The notes below the pieces were generated by a model. The model worked only from the letters and a program-made list of their open reading frames with translations, had not been told where the DNA came from and searched no databases. Shown piece by piece: positions 6,059-11,489 of a stretch of 11,489 bases of DNA. Source of the DNA: Burkholderiaceae bacterium (lineage in GTDB: Bacteria > Pseudomonadota > Gammaproteobacteria > Burkholderiales > Burkholderiaceae); assembly GCA_947374315.1 (NCBI GenBank), contig CANCBK010000056.1, forward strand, positions 1 through 11,489. The letters run 5' to 3'. The position numbers were made by a program, and so were the translations under genes. How positions within the stretch are numbered: position 1 is the stretch's first letter; every line of letters begins with the position of its first letter.

Positions 6059-7016
6059 TCCCCTGAATCTGCGTATCGGCAGTTTTTGAGTCGCTTCGCA
6101 ATTGTCTAAATAGCGCTAGTCTTTCTGGCGCTATTTCATTTTTATCTACAGCTTCTCGTATTGCACAATCTGGCTCCGATTGATGTGCGCAATTATGAAA
6201 GCGGCATTTGCCTAGCAACTCATGAAATTCTCTAAAGGCATGCTCTAGTTCGCTGACGGACATGTGAGCTAGTCCAAACTCTTGAAAGCCCGGAGAGTCA
6301 ATTAAAGCCCCTAGCTTACCGCTAGCGTCTCTACCCCAAGCCTCAGGTAACTCAAAGTAGCGACAGGCTGTAGTGGTGTGTTTTCCGGTGTCTAGGCGCA
6401 CTGAATACTCTTGGGTAATCGCCGCTGCATTGGGTACCCATGCATTGAGTAAGCTGGACTTACCCATACCGGACTGGCCAACAAAGACGGATACTTTTCC
6501 CTGAATAGCGGGGCGTAGGGCTTCGATAGAAGCAGCATCAAATTTGGCTGACACTTCAGTGACTGGGTAGCCCATGCGCGCATAGGGCGCAATCATCTTG
6601 CGAGCATGCTCTAAATTATCTTTGAGATCGCATTTATTGAGCAGAATATGTAAACCAATTTGGTTGGTTTCAGCAGCAACTACCGCTCTCCCCAAAAGGT
6701 CGGGTGAGAAGGCCGGTTGGGTAGCCAGTACGACTAATATTTGATCCACGTTCGAGGCAATCAATTTGCTTTTGAAGGCATCAGATCGATACAGCAAATT
6801 TTCTCTCGGCTCAATACGAATAATGCGTGCTTGATCGACAGAAGTCATCTCTAGCAACATCCGATCGCCGACTGCGCCAATGTGCTGTTTTGCTGGTGTA
6901 CTCACCTGAATTAATTCACCAACCGGGGATTCATTTCCAAGTGCATCTTTAACTAAGCGCTGCGCTAAGTAGTGCCTTCCGTAAGAGGCGGTTAATAGCG
7001 CGTGAAATTGTTCCAT
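6003..7016 (-). CDS. rsgA: Small ribosomal subunit biogenesis GTPase RsgA (YjeQ)
   Basis: Circularly permuted GTPase that checks late 30S maturation. In the order expected for the permutation: N-terminal OB fold (about residues 30-70), G4 NKCD (127-130), G5 SAK (156-158), G1 GQSGMGKSS (180-188), a Thr-rich G2 (TTT, 214-216), G3 DSPG (240-243), then the zinc module C271-x4-C276-x-H278-x5-C284. All zinc ligands and nucleotide motifs are intact. A tail of about 35 residues beyond the usual end makes it 337 residues; that tail overlaps the CbiB-like gene on the other strand. It lies 24 bases downstream of the M48 protease gene and is probably cotranscribed with it. AGGA precedes the ATG at a long spacing of 13 bases. 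A + strand terminator lies antisense within codons 294-304. Confidence 0.96.
   Translation of the reverse strand: MEQFHALLTASYGRHYLAQRLVKDALGNESPVGELIQVSTPAKQHIGAVGDRMLLEMTSVDQARIIRIEPRENLLYRSDAFKSKLIASNVDQILVVLATQPAFSPDLLGRAVVAAETNQIGLHILLNKCDLKDNLEHARKMIAPYARMGYPVTEVSAKFDAASIEALRPAIQGKVSVFVGQSGMGKSSLLNAWVPNAAAITQEYSVRLDTGKHTTTACRYFELPEAWGRDASGKLGALIDSPGFQEFGLAHMSVSELEHAFREFHELLGKCRFHNCAHQSEPDCAIREAVDKNEIAPERLALFRQLRSDSKTADTQIQGISQAKERWSALAIKPSKR
6108..6143 (+). terminator. Intrinsic terminator for the NUDIX-CbiB unit, antisense inside rsgA
   Basis: AAATAGCGC (6108-6116) pairs with GCGCTATTT (6128-6136). Three inner pairs (one G-U) leave a five-base loop, and the + strand continues CATTTTTATC. 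It starts 49 bases after the CbiB-like stop. On the minus strand the same bases encode rsgA residues EIAPERLALF and the hairpin is followed by AGACAATTG, with no T tract, so it reads as a terminator only on the + strand. Confidence 0.65.
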
Positions 7017-7040
7017 TGACTTAATGAATTCCTGGCGCTC

Positions 7041-8291
7041 TTAACTGAATCGCTTGAGGTTAGCAATGCGCAGTGGTGCAGGCGGATGCGAACTATAGAA
7101 GGCGGTGTAGATCGGATCGGGTGTTAAGGTTGAAGCATTGTCTTGGTATAACTTGACTAAGGCAGAGATTAAATCAGTCGCAGAGGATTTGTCAGCGGCA
7201 AAACCATCTGCTTCGTATTCATGTTTGCGCGAGGCCAAGCTTGACAGCGGGGTAAGGAAGAAGCTAAAGACCGGCGATACCAGCATGAAAAGTGCTAGAG
7301 CCAAGCCGCCGTTATAGCCATTTGGGTTGGGCATTACACCAAGATCGTTGTAGAACCAGGGCTGAGTACTGACCCAGCCCAAGAGTGCAAGCATCGCAAA
7401 GCTCAGGGCAAAAGAAACCAGCAAGCGCTTGCGAATATGTTTGCACTTGTAATGACCGAGTTCATGGGCAAGCACGGCTTCAACTTCGCCAGGATTGAGT
7501 TTTTCAATCAGGGTGTCAAAAAAGACAATCCGTTTTGCCTTACCCATACCGGCAAAAAAAGCATTTCCATGGGCGCTGCGTTTGCTACCGTCCATGACAA
7601 AGAGGCCCTGGCTTGCAAAATCACAGCGCTGTAATAAAGCTTCAATTTGAGACTTCAGTGGACCTTCTTCGAGGGCTTGAAATTTATTAAAAATCGGAGC
7701 GATAAATGTAGGGAAGATCCATTGCATTAAAAGGCTAAAAGCCGTGAGAACTGCCCAAGCCCATAGCCACCATAAATCACCTGCTTGTGCCATGAGGCTG
7801 AGGATGACCCAAAGGAGGGGGATGCCAATGATGCCGCCAACGCCAATGCCCTTCAGCATATCGCTAAAGAATAATTTTTTGTTCATGCGATTAAAGCCAA
7901 AACGCTCTTCTAAATAAAACTGCTTGTACCAGGAAAAGGGCAGGTCGACAACACCAGAGATCAGCGCAATTGAAACCAGCAGCGCAATTTGCTGGGGAAT
8001 CCCTTCGCCCAATAATTGCAGTAGAGCCATATTGAGAATCTGTAATCCGCCGAGAAGGGTGAAGGTGATCAGAATAAAGGCGCTGACACCATTCTCCAAG
8101 ATGCCTAGTCTAAGTTTGGCAATCGTATAGTCGGCAGCTTTTTGATGCTCAGTCAAAGAAACCTGAGATGAGAACTCGGATGGCACCGCATTGCGGTTCA
8201 TCGCGACGTGACGAATTTGGCGTTGGGATAACCAGTGGCGCAGACCAAAACTGGAAATGAAGGCGATTAGAAAAACAATTGTGAATGTCAT
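7041..8291 (-). CDS. M48-family (Ste24/CAAX protease 1-like) membrane metallopeptidase
   Basis: Zinc protease of the inner membrane resembling eukaryotic Ste24/ZMPSTE24. Numbered from ATG 8291 (416 residues): hydrophobic segments near 1-16, 68-92, 102-115, 150-170, 175-200, 290-305 and 328-347. The metal site is HELGH (276-280), with EADGF (360-364) giving the third ligand. The family motif [19 protein letters not shown] (243-261) precedes it and SHPPAPLRI (401-409) follows. Bacterial substrates are not established; membrane protein quality control is a reasonable guess. An upstream ATG at 8360 would add 23 residues but would overlap orn by 54 to 66 bases, and the hydrophobic N-terminus starts naturally at MTFTIVF. 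A perfect TATAAT lies six bases before the chosen ATG and there is no Shine-Dalgarno. rsgA follows 24 bases downstream. Confidence 0.93.
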   Translation of the reverse strand: MTFTIVFLIAFISSFGLRHWLSQRQIRHVAMNRNAVPSEFSSQVSLTEHQKAADYTIAKLRLGILENGVSAFILITFTLLGGLQILNMALLQLLGEGIPQQIALLVSIALISGVVDLPFSWYKQFYLEERFGFNRMNKKLFFSDMLKGIGVGGIIGIPLLWVILSLMAQAGDLWWLWAWAVLTAFSLLMQWIFPTFIAPIFNKFQALEEGPLKSQIEALLQRCDFASQGLFVMDGSKRSAHGNAFFAGMGKAKRIVFFDTLIEKLNPGEVEAVLAHELGHYKCKHIRKRLLVSFALSFAMLALLGWVSTQPWFYNDLGVMPNPNGYNGGLALALFMLVSPVFSFFLTPLSSLASRKHEYEADGFAADKSSATDLISALVKLYQDNASTLTPDPIYTAFYSSHPPAPLRIANLKRFS

Positions 8292-8297
8292 GAGATG

Positions 8298-8303
8298 ATT
8301 ATA
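8298..8303 (-). promoter_or_regulatory. -10 element (TATAAT) for the M48 gene, leaderless geometry
   Basis: On the minus strand the consensus TATAAT is followed by exactly six bases (CATCTC) and the ATG at 8291, so transcription would begin at the start codon. No Shine-Dalgarno is present. The hexamer lies in the 15-base gap to orn ATG 8307 and would overlap orn codons if orn starts at 8295. The expected -35 region is inside the orn reading frame and shows no clear match. Confidence 0.55.
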
Positions 8304-8306
8304 GAT

Positions 8307-8894
8307 ATGAGCGAACAAATAAGTACCCCAGCACCTAAGACGGCTCCAGCCAATGAACACCTTATTTGGGTGGATATGGAGATGTCAGGTCTAGACCCTG
8401 AAAAAGAGCGCATTTTGGAGGTTGCCGTGATAGTGACCGATGCATATCTCAATACGATTGCAACCGCCCCTGTATGGGTGATTCATCAGGAGGATGCTCT
8501 ATTGGACGCAATGGATGCTTGGAACAAGGGTACCCACGGACGATCTGGTCTGATTGATAAGGTCAAGACCTCAACAACCGATGAGGCCACTGCCGAAGCT
8601 GAATGTATTGCTTTCCTCAAGAAATACATCAAGCCAGGTATTGCGCCGATGTGCGGCAACACCATTGGTCAAGATAGACGCTTTATGGCGAAATACATGC
8701 CCAAGCTAGAGGCTTTCTTTCATTATCGAAATATTGATGTCTCAACCCTGAAAGAGCTCTGTAAGCGTTGGCATCCAGAATTAGTCAAAGGCTTTACTAA
8801 GAATCAGGCCCATACCGCTTTGGCTGATATCGAGGAGTCTATCGAAGAGTTGAAGTACTACCGCGATAAATTTATTGTGCCGCTACCAGAGTAA
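8307..8894 (+). CDS. orn: Oligoribonuclease
   Basis: DEDDh 3'-5' exonuclease that degrades di- and oligoribonucleotides to mononucleotides, finishing mRNA decay and clearing pGpG. Numbered from ATG 8307 (195 residues), the catalytic set is complete: D23 and E25 in [11 protein letters not shown]123 in [12 protein letters not shown]169 and D174 in [11 protein letters not shown]. Each sits 11 residues beyond its E. coli counterpart, so the core has no insertions. DVSTLKEL and the C-terminal YYRDKFI are also conserved. An in-frame ATG at 8295 would add MIID; I prefer 8307 because MSEQ resembles usual Orn starts, but neither has a Shine-Dalgarno. It is divergent from the M48 gene with almost no gap, so its promoter should lie inside the M48 coding region. 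It is a single-gene unit ending at a strong terminator. Confidence 0.97.
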   Translation: MSEQISTPAPKTAPANEHLIWVDMEMSGLDPEKERILEVAVIVTDAYLNTIATAPVWVIHQEDALLDAMDAWNKGTHGRSGLIDKVKTSTTDEATAEAECIAFLKKYIKPGIAPMCGNTIGQDRRFMAKYMPKLEAFFHYRNIDVSTLKELCKRWHPELVKGFTKNQAHTALADIEESIEELKYYRDKFIVPLPE

Positions 8895-8908
8895 ATTCTA
8901 GCGCCATG

Positions 8909-8947
8909 AAAAATAAGGGGGTCTATTGCTAGGCCCCCTTATTTTTT
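8909..8947. terminator. Bidirectional terminator between orn and mog
   Basis: A 13-bp perfect stem is formed by AAAAATAAGGGGG (8909-8921) and CCCCCTTATTTTT (8934-8946), extended by four inner pairs (one G-U) to a four-base loop TTGC. A T6 run lies on the + strand and TTATTTTT on the minus strand. It sits between the orn stop (8892-8894) and the mog stop (8960-8962), so it can end both transcripts. Confidence 0.93.
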
Positions 8948-8959
8948 CCGCTAGACCTA

Positions 8960-9583
8960 CTATTTCTTTAGAGCGCTTTTAGGTCTAAAGGCCTTAATGA
9001 TTGCTTCGTTAGTTTCAATATAGGGGCCGCCAATCAGGTCGATGCAGTAGGGCACAGCAGCAAAGATCCCGGGAACAATTGATTTGCCCTCGGCATCCTT
9101 GAGTCCTTCAAGCGTTTCCTTGATGGATTTTGGTTGGCCGGGCAGGTTAATGATGAGGGCGGTATGCCCCTCAATTTCTCGTAAAACGGCAGTCTGGCGA
9201 GACAAAATGGCGGTTGGCACAAAGCGTAGGCTAATTTGACGCATTTGCTCGCCAAATCCGGGCATTTCGCGGGTTCCGGCATCTAATGTGGCCTCAGGGG
9301 TCACATCTCTGCTGGAGGGTCCTGTGCCGCCCGTAGTGAGGATTAAATCGCAACCCAGTTCATCACATAGCTCGACGATGGTTTCAGCTATAACCTCTTG
9401 CTCATCAGCAATCAGGCGCTGATGGAAGGCGCAAGGGGTGCTGATGGCATTTTGTAGCCATTCCTGAAGGGCTGGCACCCCCTCATCGGCATAAATCCCT
9501 TTGCTGGCTCTGTCGGAGATTGAGACCAGGCCAATTTTGATTTCGTTAGGGCGGGAACGTTTCAAGGCTTCGGTATGCTTCAT
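8960..9583 (-). CDS. mog: Molybdopterin adenylyltransferase MogA
   Basis: MogA adenylylates molybdopterin with ATP before metal insertion in molybdenum cofactor synthesis, in the cytoplasm. The 207 residues follow E. coli MogA closely: IKIGLVSISDRASKG (16-29 region), the nucleotide-binding TTGGTG (83-88), SRDVTPEAT (91-99), REMPGFGEQMRQISLRFVPT, SRQ (129-131) and NLPGQPKSIKE (146-156), ending AFRPKSA. The length matches plus a short N-terminal extension. No other Mo cofactor gene is in the window, so it stands alone here. The ATG at 9583 has no Shine-Dalgarno but has TAGAAT six bases upstream. It is divergent from pmbA with a 26-base gap and convergent with orn. Confidence 0.96.
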   Translation of the reverse strand: MKHTEALKRSRPNEIKIGLVSISDRASKGIYADEGVPALQEWLQNAISTPCAFHQRLIADEQEVIAETIVELCDELGCDLILTTGGTGPSSRDVTPEATLDAGTREMPGFGEQMRQISLRFVPTAILSRQTAVLREIEGHTALIINLPGQPKSIKETLEGLKDAEGKSIVPGIFAAVPYCIDLIGGPYIETNEAIIKAFRPKSALKK

Positions 9584-9589
9584 GTTTCT

Positions 9590-9595
9590 ATTCTA
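9590..9595 (-). promoter_or_regulatory. -10 element (TAGAAT) for mog, leaderless geometry
   Basis: On the minus strand TAGAAT is followed by six bases (AGAAAC) and the mog ATG. A weak -35, TGTAAA, lies 17 bases upstream at 9613-9618, inside pmbA codons 2 and 3. The hexamer is two bases from the divergent pmbA -10, so the two promoters would compete for polymerase. Confidence 0.5.
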
Positions 9596-9597
9596 GC

Positions 9598-9603
9598 TAT
9601 TAT
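9598..9603 (+). promoter_or_regulatory. -10 element (TATTAT) for pmbA, leaderless geometry
   Basis: TATTAT is followed by six bases (TAGGGC) and the pmbA ATG at 9610. AGGG at 9605-9608 is only one base from the ATG, too close for a normal Shine-Dalgarno. No clear -35 is seen in the mog coding region upstream. Confidence 0.5.
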
Positions 9604-9609
9604 TAGGGC

Positions 9610-10956
9610 ATGTTTACATACTCATCAAACCAGTTTCAAGAAATCATTGATTTCATGCTCAAAGAAGCCAAAAGAAGGGGTGCTTCGGATGCGATGGCAG
9701 AGATTTCTGAAGGTCAGGGACTCTCAGTCACGGTTCGCAAAGGCGAGGTGGAGACTATTGAACAAAGCTTGGATAAACAAGTGGGTGTCACGGTCTTTTT
9801 GGGTCATCGTCGTGGAAATGCTAGTACAAGCGATTTCTCCAAGGATTCTTTGCGTGCAACTGTGGAGGCTGCATATCGCATTGCTCAATATACCGCCGAG
9901 GATGTTTGCGCTGGACCGGCAGAAAAATCATTACTAGAAAAACATCCACTAGATCTTGATTTATTTCATCCGTGGAATGTGGATTCTGCCACCGCAATTG
10001 AAATTGCTCGTAGCGCTGAAGGCGCTGCTTTTGCAGTGAGCAAACAAATTAAAAATAGTGATGGCGCATCGGTGTCTGCCCATCATGCGCATTTCATGAT
10101 GGGGACTAGCAACGGTTTTATGGGTGGTTATCCCTTTTCACGTCACTACATTTCTTGCGCGCCGATTGCAAATGAGGGCGGTAAAAAATCTCGCATGCAA
10201 AGAGATGACTGGTATTCCAGTTCCCGCATTCCCGAAGAGTTGGCCGATCCAGCGGCGATTGGCAAATACGCTGCAGAGCGCGCACTCTCGCGCCTCAAAG
10301 CGAGATCTTTAACCACCCGTCGTTGCCCAGTGATTTTTGAGGCACCGTTGGCTGCAGGCTTACTCGGAGGTCTCGTACAGGCTGTATCTGGCGGCGCTTT
10401 GTATCGTCGCTCGAGCTTTCTGTTGGATAGTTTAGGTAAGCAAGTTTTGCCAAAGCATGTCAGCCTCTTTGAAAACCCGCACCTGAAAGCCATGACTGGA
10501 AGCGCTCCATTTGACGAAGAGGGTGTCAAGACTGCCGCAAGAACGGTAGTGGATAAGGGTGTATTGCAAGGCTATTTCTTGTCGACGTATTCCGCCAGAA
10601 AACTGGGTATGAAAACTACTGGTAATGCTGGCGGCTCACATCACCTCACTTTGCAAAGTCGTAAGACTCCGAAGGGTGGCTTACCTGCGCTCTTGAGGGA
10701 GATGGGTACAGGCCTATTGGTTACGGAGCTTATGGGGCAGGGCGTGAACTATGTCACTGGTGATTACTCTCGTGGCGCTTTTGGTTACTGGGTTGAGAAT
10801 GGTGAAATTCAATATCCGGTAGAGGGAATCACGATTGCTAGTAACTTGCGCGATATGCTTTTAGATATTCAAATGATTGGTAGTGACTCGTTGATCCGTG
10901 GGACTAAAGAGACCGGCTCAATTCTCATTGGCTCAATGACTGTTGGCGGAAAATAA
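9610..10956 (+). CDS. pmbA: Metallopeptidase-complex subunit PmbA/TldE
   Basis: PmbA (TldE) pairs with TldD to form a cytoplasmic protease that processes microcin B17 precursor and degrades the CcdA antitoxin in E. coli. The 448 residues are full length. Family landmarks are TVRKGEVETIEQS (41-53), GHRRGNASTSDFS (65-77), the C-terminal barrel with APLAAGLLGGLVQA (245-258), GNAGGSHHL (338-346), and the signature VTGDYSRGAFGYWVENGEI followed by YPVEGITIASNL. No HExxxH zinc motif is present, as expected: the metal site is in TldD, which is not in this window. The start MFTYSSNQFQ fits homologues. The gene is divergent from mog across 26 bases and 68 bases upstream of the TRAP binding-protein gene. 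Confidence 0.96.
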   Translation: MFTYSSNQFQEIIDFMLKEAKRRGASDAMAEISEGQGLSVTVRKGEVETIEQSLDKQVGVTVFLGHRRGNASTSDFSKDSLRATVEAAYRIAQYTAEDVCAGPAEKSLLEKHPLDLDLFHPWNVDSATAIEIARSAEGAAFAVSKQIKNSDGASVSAHHAHFMMGTSNGFMGGYPFSRHYISCAPIANEGGKKSRMQRDDWYSSSRIPEELADPAAIGKYAAERALSRLKARSLTTRRCPVIFEAPLAAGLLGGLVQAVSGGALYRRSSFLLDSLGKQVLPKHVSLFENPHLKAMTGSAPFDEEGVKTAARTVVDKGVLQGYFLSTYSARKLGMKTTGNAGGSHHLTLQSRKTPKGGLPALLREMGTGLLVTELMGQGVNYVTGDYSRGAFGYWVENGEIQYPVEGITIASNLRDMLLDIQMIGSDSLIRGTKETGSILIGSMTVGGK

Positions 10957-11021
10957 AGCAGAGCCACAAAACCAAAACAAACAACTAAACAAAAAATAAA
11001 CAATTTATTTTTTAGGAGAGG
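10957..11021 (+). promoter_or_regulatory. C/A-rich, T-poor leader and A/T hairpin ahead of the TRAP gene
   Basis: From 10957 to 11003 the + strand is almost entirely A and C, with two T residues. It ends in AAAAAATAAA (10991-11000), which pairs perfectly with TTTATTTTTT (11004-11013) across a three-base loop. The Shine-Dalgarno AGGAGAGG follows directly at 11014-11021. An all-A/T stem is a poor terminator; a role in positioning or exposing the ribosome site is possible. I see no convincing promoter here. Confidence 0.4.
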
Positions 11022-11024
11022 GTG

Positions 11025-11489
11025 ATGCAAAGACGTTCCTTTTTAAAAAAAGCCACGATTGGTGCGGGCGCAGCAGCGTTGGCCACCCCATCGATTGCGC
11101 AGAGCTTGCCAGCCCTCAATTGGCGTTTAGTCTCTAGCTTTCCAAAATCCTTAGATACTTTATTTGGTACCCCTGAAGTATTTGCTAGTGCTTTGCGTAA
11201 GGCTACCGATGGCAAGTTTAATGTAAAAGTATTTGCTGCAGGTGAGGTAGTTCCTGCGTTACAGGTTCTTGATGCCGTTCAAAACGGCACAGTTGAATGT
11301 GGGCATACTGCAAGCTACTATTATGTTGGAAAAAATAGCGCTTTTATCTTTGATACTGCCGCCCCCTTTGGAATGACTGCGCGTCAGCAATCTGCTTGGA
11401 TGTTGCACGGCAATGGCATGAAGTTAGTGCGCGAGCTCTATGCCAGCTACAACATTGTGAACTTTCTGGGTGGGCAAACAGGAACACAG
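11025..11489 (+). CDS. TRAP transporter solute-binding protein, DctP family (3' end outside window)
   Basis: Periplasmic binding protein of a tripartite ATP-independent transporter for an organic acid. The 155 visible residues begin with a twin-arginine signal, MQRRSFLKKATIGAGAAAL, ending TPSIAQ with likely cleavage after Ala25, so export should be by Tat. The mature part opens with LNWRLVSSFPKSLDTLFG and continues TDGKFNVKVFAAGEVVPALQ, VLDAVQNGTVECGHTASYYY and FIFDTAAPFGM, all typical of the DctP family branch found widely in Burkholderiales. The ligand cannot be named; the arginine that usually contacts the carboxylate lies beyond the window. The ATG has a strong Shine-Dalgarno, AGGAG, six bases upstream; the GTG at 11022 is less likely. 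The frame is open to the last base, and membrane subunits are not visible. Confidence 0.92.
   Translation, partial: MQRRSFLKKATIGAGAAALATPSIAQSLPALNWRLVSSFPKSLDTLFGTPEVFASALRKATDGKFNVKVFAAGEVVPALQVLDAVQNGTVECGHTASYYYVGKNSAFIFDTAAPFGMTARQQSAWMLHGNGMKLVRELYASYNIVNFLGGQTGTQ

Noticed and set aside
8292..8360. Upstream ATG giving the M48 protein 23 more residues and overlapping orn
   Set aside because: The extension is not hydrophobic in the expected way, would overlap orn, and the -10/ATG geometry and family alignment favour 8291.
9584..9609. Missing yjgA/darP gene, which neighbours pmbA in E. coli
   Set aside because: Gene order differs among betaproteobacteria and the gene may be elsewhere in the genome; absence from one window is not evidence of loss.
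9610..10956. PmbA lacking a zinc motif as a possible inactive protease
   Set aside because: TldE/PmbA subunits normally lack the metal site; TldD carries it.
10991..11013. A/T inverted repeat as an intrinsic terminator after pmbA
   Set aside because: The stem has no G-C pairs and abuts the ribosome binding site of the next gene, so a terminator function is not well supported.

Overview
The window looks like core chromosome of a betaproteobacterium in the Burkholderiaceae, most likely Polynucleobacter or a close relative. I infer this from the protein sequences (RimM, TrmD, MogA and PmbA of betaproteobacterial type), the moderate base composition and the compact gene spacing. No database search was possible. 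I see no insertion sequence, prophage, CRISPR array, rRNA or tRNA.

Layout from left to right. (1) The 3' end of a large acyl-CoA dehydrogenase gene (+) converges on a two-gene minus-strand unit (META-domain lipoprotein, then a small membrane protein) across a shared hairpin terminator. (2) A 247-base regulatory gap leads into the classical trmD operon rpsP-rimM-trmD-rplS (+), closed by a strong terminator. (3) A NUDIX CoA-pyrophosphatase-like gene and a divergent CobD/CbiB-like membrane protein overlap as ATGA (+). (4) A minus-strand pair follows, a Ste24-type M48 protease and then rsgA; rsgA overlaps the CbiB-like gene tail to tail by 56 bases. (5) orn (+) and mog (-) converge on a bidirectional terminator. 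(6) pmbA/tldE (+) is followed by the start of a Tat-exported TRAP transporter solute-binding protein (+), cut by the window end.

Functionally the centre of the window is a ribosome and RNA housekeeping neighbourhood: two ribosomal proteins, two 30S maturation factors (RimM, RsgA), the tRNA m1G37 methyltransferase TrmD and oligoribonuclease. Around it sit membrane quality control (M48 protease), molybdenum cofactor synthesis (MogA), the TldD/E protease partner PmbA, fatty-acid oxidation and solute uptake.

The most interesting signal is regulatory. Four genes that begin transcription units and lack a well-placed Shine-Dalgarno sequence (NUDIX, M48, mog, pmbA) all have a TANNNT -10-like hexamer ending exactly six bases before the ATG, the geometry expected for leaderless mRNAs. 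By contrast rpsP, rimM, rplS and the TRAP gene have clear Shine-Dalgarno sequences. Other points of note are a + strand terminator buried antisense in the rsgA coding sequence, competing hairpins in the rpsP leader and the rpsP-rimM gap, and a CbiB-like protein that lacks the family's characteristic motifs. I did not find a convincing new multi-gene system; the gene content is ordinary.
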